Shown here: in pieces, positions 11,306 to 23,894 of the stretch
Layout of the letters: every line of letters begins with the position of its first letter
Position numbering within the stretch: position 1 is the first letter of the stretch
From: Gambelia wislizenii
Lineage: Eukaryota; Chordata; Lepidosauria; Squamata; Crotaphytidae
Direction of reading: 5' to 3'
NCBI GenBank assembly: GCA_030847615.1
Contig: JAUMIR010000005.1
Location: 244,504,645 to 244,568,644, forward strand
DNA length: 64,000 nt
Notes under the pieces: generated by a model
The model's input: only the letters and a program-made list of their open reading frames with translations
Told to the model about the DNA's origin: nothing
Databases searched by the model: none
Program-made: the position numbers and the translations under genes

Positions 11306-11441
11306 CAGGCCTGCACAACCTGCGGCCCTCCAGGTGTTCTGGCCTCCAGCTCCCAGAAGCTTGAGCCAGCTGGTCCAATGATCAGGAATTCTGAGAGTTG
11401 GAGGCCAAACCATCTGGAGTTCCACAGGTTGTGCAGGCCTG
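11306..11441. mobile_element. hAT-type MITE, 136 bp, with perfect 8-bp target duplication
   Basis: The element starts CAGGCCTGCACAACCTG and ends with its complement CAGGTTGTGCAGGCCTG, so nearly the whole element is an inverted repeat. The host duplication ATTTTGAT flanks both sides (11298-11305 and 11442-11449). Eight-base duplications and CAG termini are typical of hAT transposition. Confidence 0.88.
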
Positions 11442-11929
11442 ATTTTGATATTGTAGGATTTGTAACAGGCAAAATTTCCTTAAGAATTGGCGGAACTCTG
11501 ACTGTTTCCATAATTTAAGGCCTTCCATGTTTTTTTAATAAATCATCTACCTTTTGTACACTGAGCAAAATCCATTTTTTCCAATATTACCTAGATCTCA
11601 GTTTTCTGGGCTAAAGAGTAACCACTTCACTTTGAGCCTTCCAGAATCATTTAATAACCTAATATTTAGGTACATTGGACACATATTGAAACATGGCTTT
11701 ATGATATCCCAGAAGAATTGTATGAATGGATTCAGCTATTCATTTCTCAGTGTGGAGATATTTTAGCACTGCCTTTAAAGAAGTTCTGTACTTTCTGTTT
11801 TTTCTCATTCCTAACATCAAGATGTGTAAGGGTCATTTCATTATAGAGAAGGGGCTAACTGTACCTGCTGCAGAAGAGAATATATGAGATGGGGCCAGTG
11901 TAGACATGGACTTTATTCGTGTGTCTTTG

Positions 11930-12161
11930 AGAGAGCCAGTGTGGTGTATTGGTTTGAGCATTGGACTATGACTCTGGAGACTAGTGTTTTAATCCCTGCG
12001 TAGCCATGGAAACCCACTGAGTAACCTTTGGCAAGTCACATTCTCGCAGACTCAGAGGAAGGCAAAGGCAAACCTCTTGAACCAATCTTGCCAGAAAAAT
12101 CCCCTTGATAGGTTCACCTTAGGGTTTCTGTGAATTGGAAATGACTTGAAGGCACACAAGT
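11930..12161 (+). mobile_element. Sauria-type tRNA-derived SINE
   Basis: The 5' part is tRNA-like, with GAGCCAGTGTGGTGTATTGGT (A-box region) and a degraded B-box region. It is followed by the conserved body CATGGAAACCCACTGAGTAAC and GGCAAGTCACATTCTC, and the 3' end GACTTGAAGGCACACAA. This arrangement is that of squamate Sauria SINEs, and it is the best taxonomic marker in the window. Confidence 0.8.
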
Positions 12162-12760
12162 GTACCTTTGAGGATAGCATCCACACCTGATCTTTACTCT
12201 GGGCAGGTTTGTGTAGGTGGCCTAAGCTATATAGTGTTTCACATATACATACTTCCTGCTGGCAGATCCACTTGTTTGATCAGTTCCATATATGCCAGAG
12301 TGTGCCGCAGGGTTAAAGGTCCCTCATCAAAAGTTGTGAATGTGGGGATCTGTGTTGAATTGAGTCCACATGTGTATTTCTGTATCAGTGGCTAGTGCAG
12401 CCCACCTTTGCTGCTGCCAGTTATCTAAGGCATTGTATTCTGACCTCCCTTCCTTTCTAGAACAGGTGATAGCTGTTAACAGTGAATATACTTGATGCCT
12501 GTTCAATGGAGGTGCATATGCAGATGTTCAAGAGTGATAGCACATGTGTTTCCCACTGCTGCATGTGGGGTTTTCTTTGTTTTACGGGTGAGCTCATGTT
12601 CTTGATGATAGGTTCTTATAATATTTTTGACAATATTTTGGGTGCTGCTTTTAATTATTTGCATGCATAATCAAATAATGATTTAAGTGTTTGATTTTTG
12701 TATGTTTAATAAGTAATTGTAACTGTAATTTACTTGAGTAAATTTACAATTTATGTTCAG

Positions 12761-13097
12761 GTTGAGTCTGGGTATGTCTGTGAAGGGGATCACAAAACAA
12801 TGGCCAAAGCAATAAAGGATAGAGTGTCCTTGATTAAGAGAAAGAGGGAACAGCGTCAGTTGGTGAGGGAAGAGCAGGAGAAAAGAAAACAAGAAGAAGT
12901 CAGTCAGAATCAACAGACAGAACAGCAGTTACAAGCAGGTGCGACCCAGCAAGGAACAAAACATGCTACGCCTGCCCCTGGTGTTGCTGCCATCCCTACT
13001 ACTTCAACTTCAGTTTCTACGCAAGTGGAACCTGAGGAGCCAGAAGCTGATCAGCATCAACAGCTGCAGTACCAGCAGCCCAGCATTTCTGTACTAT
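12761..13097 (+). CDS. WNK1: WNK1 exon (about human exon 7): end of CCT-like 1 and coiled coil
   Basis: The acceptor TTATGTTCAG ends at 12760 and the donor GTAAGT starts at 13098. The 337 nt are 112 codons plus one base. It starts VESGYVCEGDHKTMAKAIKD, finishing the autoinhibitory domain, then a charged helix (SLIKRKREQRQLVREEQEK) predicted to be coiled coil. A variable Gln/Thr/Ala linker follows, and then the conserved VSTQVEPEEPEADQHQQLQ block and QPSISVL. The linker differs most from mammals, as expected for a disordered region. The trailing base joins the exon at 27607 to form the Ser codon before DGTVDSGQGSS. The next intron is 14.5 kb, the largest in the window. Confidence 0.95.
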
Positions 13098-13181
13098 GTA
13101 AGTATTTGTTCTACATGCCACCTAACCCCTCTTTGCATGTCCCCCTGGGTTGTAGGACCTGAACTCAGAGTAAGGCTGGCT

Positions 13182-13315
13182 ACACAACATTTCAAAAGAA
13201 GGAACTGGAAAAACCACCTCAGAGTATTCCTTGCCTAAGAAAATCCTATGAAATTCATGGGGTTGACATGTCGACAGGCGACTTGAAGGCACATACAAAC
13301 ACACATAGTATGTCT
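13182..13315 (+). mobile_element. 3' part of a 5S-derived squamate SINE
   Basis: AACTGGAAAAACCACCTCAG, then TATTCCTTGCCTAAGAAAA, CCTATGAAATTCATGGGG and GACTTGAAGGCACATACA match the tail of the minus-strand 5S SINE at 26540-26735. The 5S-like head is missing, so it is 5'-truncated. Confidence 0.65.
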
Positions 13316-14221
13316 TGTCTTGTTTCATTCTCAGCAGAGTGATGGCATGGTTTGACTGTTATCATTTATGGGGAAAAATATTAAAACGATCTAGCATATG
13401 AAGCTCAATCTTTCTTATCTTACAGCTAACTTTCAAAGTTTAAGCCCTAGCATTTTGTATAAAGGCACTGTAATCATAAAGTGGTTGCAGCAGTGCCCAG
13501 AGCACTGATGCTCACATTTCTTGTCTTCCAGATGTAACTAAAGCTGGCAGAGCCTGTTTAGATAATTGCTTCCATACTATCTGTGGGGGGTAATCAACTC
13601 TACATGATCCCATTAGAAAACATTAGCAAAACCTTGAGGATCAGAACTTGGGAATGGTGAAGCACCCCAACCCCCACCCCTGCTCACTGCATATACCATC
13701 TTAGCAATTTGGTTATCCCCAGCTAATTGGAGCACAAAATCTCCATATTATCTCTAGTTTCTCACTTAGTTTTCTGGAAGAGGTGAGGGGGGGTGCCCCT
13801 AATCATCATAATGGCAATTATACTGTCTACTCTTATAGAGCAGCTATTTCTGAAGCTGAAAGATATATCAGTTCTTTATAGCAGTTAATTGTGTTCCACA
13901 AGCAGGAAAATAATATCCCATGCTTATTGTGGTGAGAGTGCAAGCAGGTGCAAGATTGCCACTTGATCTGTTTTTCTTTTGCAATTGATAATTATCCCTG
14001 GTTGTGGCCCTTGCTCCCATCTCAGCTGTATTTAATCCCTACAATACATGCCTTCAGACTGGACTTGAAAATGCATTTGTGTCAGATAACCCCCAAGGAT
14101 GTTGATGATACATAAATGAATTTACTGAACTGTTATAGTTTGCACAGGATGTTGAGCTGTCGGGATATCTGGTTTCTTAAGATGGTATTTGATAAATGTT
14201 TTAGACTTCCAAGTTCCAAGC

Positions 14222-14715
14222 TTGGTAGATGAAGGGAATGCTGTAGTTAACATATCTTGATTTCAGTAAGGTCTTTGACAAGGTAATCTATGATATTCTT
14301 GCAAACAGGTTAGTAAAGTGTGGGCTAAATAATGCAACTGTTGGGTGGATTTGTAATTGGTTGACTGACCAAACCCAAAGAGTGCTCGCCAATGACTCCT
14401 CTTCATCCTGGAGAGAAGTGACTGGTGGGATACTACCGGGTCCTCTCCTGGGCCTAGTGCTCTTCAATATCGGTATAAATGACTTGTATGATGGAATAGA
14501 AGGTATGCTTATTAAATTTACAGATGACATCAAATTGGGAGGAGTAGCTAATACCCCAGAGGACAGGATCAAAATTCAAAATGACCTTAACAGATTAGCA
14601 GATTAGAGAGCTGGGCCAAAACTAACAAAATGAATTTCAACAGGGAGAAATGTAAGGAATTAGACTTAGGCAGAAAAAAAAATGAAATTAACAGATATAG
14701 GATGGGTGACACCTG
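14222..14715 (+). mobile_element. CR1 LINE fragment, degenerate, sense to WNK1
   Basis: The + strand encodes CR1 RT blocks with frameshifts: the segment after the loop (QTQRVLANDSSSSWREVTGG), the PGPLLGLVLFNI region, the catalytic box altered to FTDDIKLGG (usual FADDTKLGG), NTPEDRIKIQNDL, then ESWAKTN and NREKCKELDLG. It matches the other CR1 copy at 21163-22460 in the opposite orientation but is more eroded, so probably older. Both ends are truncated, and the 3' CR1 octamer repeat is absent. Confidence 0.75.
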
Positions 14716-15519
14716 GCTTGGTGCTCTAGGAAGCTGAAGAACTACTCTAGCTTTCTTTTCCTGCTCCCTATGGAAAGGCTGGGCTGGAGGGACTTGTGGT
14801 AGCTTTAAAAGGCAGAGAAGGATGATGGTCTAGAGACCTTCAGTCTCCAATGAGCTTGGCTGTCACTGTATATTCTCCTCTTCTTATTGGTTCTTTACCC
14901 AGGAGTACTTGGAAAAAGCACAGTTTTAGTTTTAGCAACATTCATCAGCTGTTAAACTGACAAAAATTATCAAAAAACCAAAATGAAATATTGATATTTG
15001 CTCCTCTGTTCTCCAGTGCTTTTGCAGTAACAATTCAGTAACCTCTTTGACCAAAGAATGAAGCTAGAGAGCATCTTTGGAGCAAAGACTGTAAGCAATG
15101 CATGGCCAAAAGTTCTTTGGGGGAGAGTGGGGGGGAAAGGTAAACATGCAGAAGTCCCTACCAACTTGATGACACAGTGTTCCCTTGGGAAAAATACCTT
15201 GATATGTAAAATCCAAAATGTGTTTCTGAGGTCAAAGTGTATAGAGGTCAGATTGAATGGCAACAGACTCTTTTCTCAGACTCTCTACCTAGTCTCCCAG
15301 AAGCAAAAGGGTAGGGTTCTTTCCCAAATTTTGGACTGATTCAGAGATGCAAAAATATTGCAAAAGTATGTGCTGCTTCACTGCAGTATGTTTTAATTGG
15401 CTCACCAAAGAAATGCATCTAAGGAGGTTCATCCCAACAGGGGTGTGAGAAGATGATGAATGCTTGAAAAAAATATATTTTAGGGACATCAGTACTCATG
15501 GTAAATGTCCTGGGGTATG

Positions 15520-17350
15520 TCTACATGGTATGTTGCTCTTCCATAAACTAGCCACTATCTTCCTAAATAGATGTATACGACAGGACTGGCAGTCAGTGGC
15601 CATGTCATCTGCCTCTGATGCTGCCTAGGAAAACCTTATCACACACTCTTGGAACATCTGGACAGATAGCTTGACTGTCAAGGCCCACTTCAACAAGGAT
15701 ACCTGTGTCAAGGCTGGCACTGGCAGCTAGCAAAGCTTTTCTTGCAGTAGCTTTCTCAGAAGCAGCCTTGTCTTTTGTGCTTACTGCTCATCACTGCGAT
15801 CATCTTTCACAGTCTAACGTGAGCAGGATTGTAGAGACTGATCAAAAGAACCTTGGGTTGATTTTAAGCATATAGCTGACCATCTCATAATGCTCACTCC
15901 ATCCACCAAGGAGCATCTACCACAGGAAGAGCAACCCAGATTGAGCCATTTTGGAGTTTAGAGTCTCCTCACACCGATGAACTTCAAGGAACTTCAGCCA
16001 CTATCACATGAACCATGTAAAGGTAACAGAGAAATGAAGCATAAAGAGGACTCCTTTGCAACCTGGGATCCTTCAGCTAGACGTAGATGACAATTTTTAT
16101 AAGAGAGATTGTGGCTGTTGGTGTCCCTTCGGAGATGGATGCTATCGCTTATCAATCTGTATGCACTGTCAACAATTCTTGTAAGAGCTGTATAGTGGGG
16201 ATGAGAGGGACAGTGATTTGTCTGAGAGCTTTTTTACAGCCTTTTGAGTACTGATTCTCTGGGTTTTAAGCATTGGAAGATGGCACCCCAAGACCAAGAG
16301 TACTCATCTTTCAAGGTGCCAACTGTAAGTTATGATCAAACATAACAATCAGCTCATCTCTGTTGAACAATGCCCTAATATATTTATCTTTCAGAAGTGT
16401 ATTTTCTATCTTATGTCATTTTTCTACTCCTGTGCAGCTGAATTTTTTAAATGAGCAACATGGTTAAGTGCTGGAAATTTTAGATACCTCATTTATTCCC
16501 TTGGGAATTATAAGATATTAGATTTTAATGTGGGTAGTAATGGGGATTGCAACTGTTGTTGAATAGAAATGGTTAAATTATAGCTAGAGGAAAAGGCACA
16601 CTGAGTGATGCACAAGGGGATGACAGACATGGTAAAAATATAAGAACAAAGCATAGTGTCATGTATCTGCTTCTTCAGAGTCAGTAGATAGGAGCTTCAG
16701 GGTTAAATAGTAAGCTTTATTACCACAGAAAAACTAAAGAGTCAAGACTACAAAATTGTTGCTTTGAATGATGCTCATAGGAAGTACAGTAAAATAAAAA
16801 GTATTCATAATAAGTCAGAATCTGGTGGGCACTTGAGCCATTGGTTGCCCATCTTCCACCTGCCCCGTTCTCACCCAGTTGTAACTCCACCTATTGATTC
16901 CCAAAACAATAAGCAGGTGCAAGGCCACTTTACCCGTTACCAAACAGACTATATGCCCATGGCTATTCTCAGTCACTGAATTGTTTCATTTACAAGGAAT
17001 GTGAAAACAGCAAACAGCTCAGACATGAAAGATAAAAAGTAACTTGCTACATTTTGAAACTCGTTGGCAGGAGGGTCACTTTTATGGACCATCCTGACAC
17101 ATAGTTAGCAAAGAATTTTGTAAAGGCTGCTAGGCAGGTGTATAAAGCTTTTTCTGAGCATGAGAGTAAAGAATTTCAAAAATATGTAGTTGAATGCAGA
17201 GGGGTGTGGAAGATGAGAGTAGACACACCTTCATGATTACATAGCAGTTGGTATACAGGATACCATGCAGAATGTATAGGCACTGTGGCCAAATAACTAG
17301 TGGGTGGGTGCATCATGTATAACTCCGGTTCTACATTTCAGAAGCAATCT
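15520..17350. other. Intron stretch, probably eroded repeat, unresolved
   Basis: Between about 15520 and 16350 short broken frames (for example HLIMLTPSTKEHLPQEEQ) suggest very old retroelement protein, possibly DIRS Gag, but I cannot confirm it. 16350-17350 shows no recognisable structure. Confidence 0.3.
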
Positions 17351-17879
17351 CCCAGACTTCTCTTCTGCCTGACAGATTAGTAATGGAGATCTTCTTGGGG
17401 GTTGTGGTGCTGGTCAGCAGTCTTACAGGACACCTGTTTATTGTGGACAAGATTTTATCCTTGCTGACCTGGCTTGTGGCATTGAACTGTGCCCCAAGGG
17501 TGACCGTGGATTGGAACTACAATAGTATAAAAGTGGGGCCTGCTTGCCTGCCTTTGGGAAAGTCACTGGATAGTTAAAGCTGGAGTTCAAATCCCTGTAC
17601 ACTTTTGAGATGGAGAAAAACTTAATGCTGTATTCTCTGTAACATTTCCAAAAGAAGAGTGAGGGGCCTTCTGGAGGAACATTGTTACTGGCCCATTCTG
17701 GATAATAGAGAAGATTCCAACTCTATGATTGGAAGTGCTAGTCCTAGGTAAGCATTTGCATTACCCACTTTCTGCAGTGAACCCTTTGTATGAGGGTTCC
17801 ATCCTCTTGAATGTGAAGAACACCATTTCACTGCCCGAATCTGACAGTCAAGCTTCATGTCAATGTCTTTCCATTTCTG

Positions 17880-20090
17880 GTCTGTCTCTAGAAGTAGAGA
17901 TGGAGTTGATGGCCCAGCTGCACAAACACAAGAAAAAGAAGCGCACTAAGGAGAAGGATGGGCATCCCTCTGTTGGCTCTGCTGTTTAAGAGGTCTCTGA
18001 TATTACTTCTCTTTCTACACTGGTCTCCCAACTGGTCTCAGCCACACTTGAGTTGGTGACAACCCCTACTTGGAGTGAACTACCTCTTTGAGATTTGGGA
18101 GCATCTCAGCTTCCTCTGAGGATATAAAGGTCATCATCATCATTTATTAAAGTACAAAAAGAAATTATACAATTACAAATAGGATAAAATTTAACATTCC
18201 ATTGCATTTAAATTAACAAACTCAATAAAAAAAGCTTGTAGAGGTAGCTTTGATTGGACAGCATATCTGAATCACTTCAGAGGATGACTCTGAAGGTGAA
18301 ATGGTAATTGTGAGATTACAATCCCCTCATATTTACCACTATAGGAACAAGGCTCGCCCCAGATATTTTTGGGGCCGTAAGCATTACCACATGAACAAGG
18401 AGAAACTTACCCTTCCTCATGCATGGATGATATGAGCGCATTTGTGGACCAGGTTATGAGAATGACTAAGGCACTGGACTTCAGACATTTTCCACTGCAG
18501 ACATGGGTGTGTATCAGCAACTGCTCTGGGAGAGGTTGACTCCCTTTCTGAATAAACTGGATGAGGAGGACCATAGAGTGATGGTGTTCCAATCCAAGGC
18601 CCATAAGCATGTGGGGAAACAAATCACTGCATCACATCATGGGGCAGATTGTGATGGGAAGACCCTGACTGCGCAGTATCCCTCTGTAGACATACTTGGC
18701 TCTGGTCTTCAGGACTGTCCAGTCAAGCACCCTTGGTGATTGAGGACCCATCCTTTGACAACACAAGTGAATCCTGAGACCGATACTAAACTTGAGCACA
18801 CTCAGAAGATGTGGTCCACTGTGAAGAAATACAATTTCAGCCTCCTCATCCAGTCCTGGGCAATTCTGGATTTGAAGGCCCAGGCTGCTTTTCTGCTGGA
18901 CAACAGGTCCTTGGTGCTCTGTCTGCCTGTTCTTTGATGCCTCCATTACAGAAGACTCAGAACCAGGGATGTACTGGCAGCATGAGACTACATGGGATCC
19001 ATTATGTCCGTCACTCTCCAAGCAAGGCCCCGGGAGTGGCCCCTGCAGGCCTGGTTCATATCTTGATTTTGCCCTTTTGAGAGTTTCCCTAGAAGTGGTT
19101 GACATACTGAGGACTATCCAGCACTCTCTGTGGTGGTGGTTGGATGCAGCCCATGTCCAGAGCACCATTTCCTTCCTTTCTCCTCAGCCTCACGCCATCA
19201 TCATCGTGGGTGCCTCGATGATGGGAGGTGGAGGCCCATTTCAATGCTTTCTCCATATAGGGTCTCTGGTTGTCCACAGAACAAACCCTTCATATTAATG
19301 CACTGGAGATGCTGTCAGTGGAGGAAGCATCCCATCCCTTTGAGACTCTCCTTCGAGACAAAGTGGTGCAGTTGCTGACCAACAACACCGCCGTCATGTA
19401 TTGAGGGACCCTTGGTGGCGCAGTGGTTAAATGCTGATACTGCAAGCCACAACGTTGCAAGTTCGATCCCAAGGGCTTCAAGGTTCACTCAGCTTTCCAT
19501 TCTTTCATAGGTCAGTAAAATGAGTACCTGGCTTGTGGGTGCAGTTACCTAACACACATTGGAAATCACTTGGAGAGTGCCTAGCATGCTATAAAAGTGG
19601 TGTAGGTGTGTAGGTGCTATTGCTTAACAATTTGTAAGCTGCTCTGAGAGCCTTCCTGGCTGAAGAGTGGGGGGTAAACACCTCAAACAAACAAACAAAC
19701 AAACAAACATTACCTCAACAAGCAAGGGGCTACCAGATCCACCGCTCTCTTCCACCCGTCTCTCTGACTTTGGACATGGTACATCGAGGAAAATATCATC
19801 ATTTTGGCAGTCCATCTTTTTGGAGTCAGCACTGCAGTGGAGCTTAGAACTAGTGTTATCTCAACTCTTAGGAAGCCTTTCGAACCAGTGTCTACTTGTG
19901 ATCTCTGGTTGCTCCCCTGGAAAACTGCCTTCCTGATAGCTATCATGTCAGCTTGACGTACTGGAGAATATTATGCTTTTGATAGTGATTCTGCACAGAA
20001 AGGGATAAAGCCCCAGGCACCCCCTCTGTGTGCTACTCATAGCAGAAGACCCGAGATTTTTTACCAAAGGGTTGGATATAACAAATTTTT
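17880..20090 (+). mobile_element. DIRS-like retrotransposon relic (Gag, RNase H and recombinase pieces)
   Basis: Broken frames carry, in order: Lys-rich Gag (near 17890-17990) and Gag-like FVDQVMRMTKALDFRHFP and WERLTPFLNKLDEEDHRVMV (18430-18600); an RNase H segment with ASMMG, PFETLLRDKVVQLLTNNTAV and, after a SINE insertion, LNKQGATRSTALFHPS (19190-19760); and a recombinase-like segment with RKPFEPVSTCDLWLLPWKTAFLIAI (19868-19950). Order and motifs fit vertebrate DIRS elements. The RT core and the recombinase HxxR/Tyr part are not visible, so it is internally deleted. Element ends could not be placed. Confidence 0.6.
19403..19709 (+). mobile_element. tRNA-derived SINE inserted in DIRS relic
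   Basis: It begins GGGACCCTTGGTGGCGCAGTGG (A-box GGCGCAGTGG) with the B-box-like GCAAGTTCGATCCC about 50 nt on. It then has the body TTGTAAGCTGCTCTGAGAG and ends in an (AAAC)n tail. It splits the RNase H codons of the surrounding DIRS relic: ATGTATT lies to its left and ATTACCTCAACAAGCAAGG to its right, so the reading resumes exactly. Confidence 0.75.
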
Positions 20091-20431
20091 TGTATTCATG
20101 TGAACTGCCAAGGCTTGTGTTTGCAGATACAGATTTGTTGATGGAAAGAGTTGGTTTTAGATGGCTTATACCTCATAGTTGGGGAATTGTTGCTATTTTT
20201 TTCTGTCCTCACTTGAGGTAGAATTAGGGTGGAGAACACATTTAGGTTTTTTGGGTGGTTTCACAAAACATATGGTAAAATGCCCCCCAGTATGCTTGGC
20301 AGAAGTCTGGGAGGCAGTAATTGCTGAATCCAAGGATGAGGAAGTTGTTGTTTGTTTATTTAGCACCATCAGTGTACATGGCACTATATAAAAATAAAAC
20401 AGATACACAGTCCTGCCAAAGACATACAATA

Positions 20432-23064
20432 TGAGGTTTGTCTATTAAACAACAGGACTGATACAATAACTTATCTCTGTTTATATGTATTACAATTCTA
20501 ATGTATGCCCCCTTCAGTACACTCCCCGTTCATACTCATACACCAATGCAGTCTTGTTTTTCACTGATCGAAGGCATGGAGCAGATTAGTTTCTGTCAGC
20601 TGTTTCAACACATCTGTCGTTTTCTTTTTTTACTGCATCAGTTGACTCAAAACGTGTTCTATTAAGCACCAGTTTCACTTTAGGGAAAATAAAAAAGGAA
20701 CTCGGTGCCAAATCTGGCGAATATGAAGGATGTTCCAAGTGTAGTAATGCGTTTATCGGCCAAAAACTGGTTCATAGAAAGTGGTGTGTCAGCAGACCCA
20801 TTGCCTTGATGAAGAATGAAACCATTTTTCCACAGTTCAAGGCCTTTTGCCCCCTGACTTTTTCTCTCAACTTTGTCAAAACTTGCTTATAATGATGCTG
20901 GTTCACTGCTCTGCCTTCTGGAACCCATTCTGCCAAAATTACGCCCTTGATGTCCACCCCCTCCCCCCGCAATGAGCATGGTTTTGAATATGGACTTGCT
21001 TTGATGTGCTTTTTTCATTCTTGGTGATGCTGGTGTTTTCCAGTGCATTGACTGTCGTTTTGTCCCAGGATCATACTGGAAGATCCAGGTTTCATCACAA
21101 ATGATGATTTTTTGAAAAAGGTTTGAGTCTGCCTCAAGTTGCTGCAGAATGTCAGCACACATTTCATAGAATCATAGAATTGCAGAGTTGGAAGAGACCA
21201 CGAGGGCCATCCATTTCAACCCCCTGCCATGCAGGAAATCACGATCAAAGCATCCCCGACAGATGGCCATCCAGCCTCTGTTTAAAGACCTCCAAGGAAG
21301 GAGACCCCACCAAGCTCCGAGGGAGTGTGTTCCACTGCCGAACAGCTCTTACTGTCAAAAAGTTCCTCCTAATGTTGAGGTGGAATCTCTGTTCCTGGAG
21401 CTTGCATCCATTGCTCCATGTTCCAGTCTCTGGAGCAGCAGAAAACAAGCCTGCTCCATCCTCAACGTGACACCCTTCAAATACTTAAACAGGGCTGTCA
21501 TATCGCCTCTTAACCGTCTTTTTTCCAGGCTAAACATACCCAGCTCCCTAAGTCTCTCCTCATAAGGCATCGTTTCCAGACCTTTCACGATTTTAGTTGC
21601 CCTTCTCTGGACATGCTCCAATTTGTCAATATCCTTTTTGAATTGTGGTGCCCAGAACTGGACACAGTATTCTAGGTGAGGTCTGAACAAGGCAGAATAG
21701 AGTGGCACTATTACTTCCCTTGTTCTAGACACTATACTTCTATTGATGCAGCCCAAAATCGCATTGGCCTTTTTAGCTGCCGCATCACACTGTTGACTCA
21801 TGTTCAGCTTGTGGTCTCCTAGGACTCCTAGATCCCTTTCGCACGTAGTCTCTCGTTCAGCCAGGTCTCCCCCATCCTGTGTCTATGCATTTCATTTTTC
21901 CGCCCTAAGTGCAGTACCTTACATTTCTCCATATTGAATTTCATTTTGTTAGCTTTGGTCCAGCTTTCTAGTCTATCCAGGTCATTTTAAATTTTGATCC
22001 TGTCCTCTAGGGTATTAGCTACTCCTCCTAATTTGGTGTCATCTGCAAATTTGATAAGTATGCCCCTAATTCCCTCATCCAAGTCATTGATAAAGATGTT
22101 GAATAGCACTGGGCCCAGGACAGAACCCTGTGGCACCCCACTGGTCATATCTTTCCACGAGGAAGAGGAGCCACTGCTTAGCACCCTTTGGGTTTGGCTG
22201 GTCAACCAATTACAAATCCATTTAACAGTTAACTTGTCTAGCCCACATTTTACAAGCTTGTTTGCAAGAATGTCATGGGCAACCTTGTCAAAGGCCTTAC
22301 TGAAATCAAGGTATGCGATATCCACAGCGTTCCCTTCATCTACCAAGCTGGTCATTTTATCAAAAAAAGAGATCAGATTAGTCTGGCATGACTTGTTTCT
22401 CTGAAACCCATGTTGACTTTCTGTGATTATGGCATTGCCTTCTAAATATTCACAGACTCTCTGTTTCCTTGCAGCACTCTTTTTGCGTTGGTGTGAGAAC
22501 CCTAGGGACCATGTTGGCTCAAACTTTTCTTATGTTGAGATCCTCATGCAAAATATTCCCCGCAGTGTCTTTGTCAATGTTCATGGCTTCAGCTATCATT
22601 CAGACACTGAGTCAGTGGTCTCCTTGAACAATCTGGCTGATTTTTTTCACAATTTCTTTGGTTTTTGAAGTAGAAGGTCATCCAGGGTGTTCATCATCTT
22701 CCACATTCTCACGTCCTTCTCTGAATCTTTTGTGCCACTCAAACACATGCTCACGAGACCTGTAGTCTTCCTCATAGGCCTCAGTAAGCATTTGAAAAGA
22801 TTCCATTGTTGTTTTGTTCAGTTTTACTAAAAATTTCAAATTGACAGGTGGCTCGACTTTTAAACTTAGCATTTTTCCTGCACACAGCAGACAACACAGC
22901 TACTTTAAATGATGACTGAGAATTAACTGAATGGCCGAGAGTGTTGATGTTTGTCTTGCAGGTTCAGACATGTTCAAGGTCACCACTGAAGCATTCACAG
23001 TCAGTTCTACCTGATTTGTCTGAAAGGTAGAAACACAGTCTCGTTATTTAATAGACAGACCTTG
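20432..23064 (-). mobile_element. Mariner-like DNA transposon, minus strand, interrupted by a CR1
   Basis: The terminal inverted repeats start TGAGGTTTGTCTATTAAACA (left) and CAAGGTCTGTCTATTAAATA (right, complement), flanked by TA at 20430-20431 and 23065-23066. The minus strand encodes transposase pieces: N-terminal LKFLVKLNKTTMESFQMLTE and VFEWHKRFREGREN (22678-22872). On the far side of the CR1 are CDETWIFQYDPGTKRQS (first catalytic Asp) and then HQGNGSADTPLSMNQFLADK. In active relatives the last block reads HQDNA, so the second catalytic Asp is Gly here. Frameshifts confirm inactivity. Confidence 0.88.
21163..22460 (-). mobile_element. CR1 LINE, 5'-truncated, minus strand, inserted in mariner
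   Basis: The 3' terminus at 21163-21180 shows the CR1 octamer (TTCATAGAATCATAGAAT on + strand). Minus-strand RT reads [54 protein letters not shown] and the catalytic [13 protein letters not shown], followed by the C-terminal [19 protein letters not shown] and VRAVRQWNTLPRSLVGSPS. Only a few lesions interrupt it, so it is younger than the copy at 14222. It splits mariner codons: the left and right mariner flanks rejoin in frame around KEMCADILQQLEADSN. Confidence 0.9.
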
Positions 23065-23894
23065 TATATTAAAAAAAATAGGGGAAGGAAGAGACTAATA
23101 GAAATATAACAACCATTATAATACAGTTACAGAAATAAAATATCCAAATGCAAATATATGAAGTACGGTAATAGAAACAAGCTGTCCAAATACATATCGT
23201 CTAAATATACAGAATTATAAAAATAAAATTTAGCTGGAATTCCAAAAACTCTAGAAAATGAAAAAGTTTCTAATTGAGATTTTAAAACAGGAATGTAAGG
23301 GAAGGTCTGCAGATATTCAGGAGCACAAGTCCAATAACAGCAAGAGAGAAAAAGTGTGAAGCCAAACCAAAGAAGAGACAACCCTTGTTGAGTTAAGAGT
23401 TCATAGAATAAAGATCTTGAGCAGAGAGAGAGAAAGAGAAATCAGAGTAGAAAAATGAGGAGGCGTTAGACATGTAGAGCTTTATAAATTAAAACAAAAA
23501 GCTTGTACTGGATTCTGAAAGGAATAGATAACTAGCAAAAGGACATCAACATTGGGATGATATGATCTAAAAGATAAGCCAGAAAGATAATCTAGTCAGC
23601 AGAGTGTTGAATAGACACCGGGGAACTAAGATGAGATAATGAAAGACCAGTCAAAAGTCATAGTAATCAAGATGGGAAAAGAGCAAGCCATGAGCAAAAG
23701 TCTTCGTAGATGAAGCAGATAGAAAAATCTGACTCTGGCAATATTATACGGGGAAAAGCAACATGACTTAGCTACAGCCTCACTGTGAGGAACAAAAGAC
23801 AAAGAAGAGACAAAAATAAAACCAAGACAACGTGTTTCTTCCACAAGATGAAGGAAAACGCTATTAACAGTAACAGAGAATGTACACTGAGAAG

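Noticed and set aside
11930..12010. tRNA gene
   Set aside because: A- and B-box-like sequences belong to a SINE; the body and 3' tail are those of Sauria SINEs and a cloverleaf does not close.
19130..19378. Host coding exon in 18.4-19.9 kb frames
   Set aside because: Motifs are those of retroelement RNase H and Gag, with stops and a SINE insertion.
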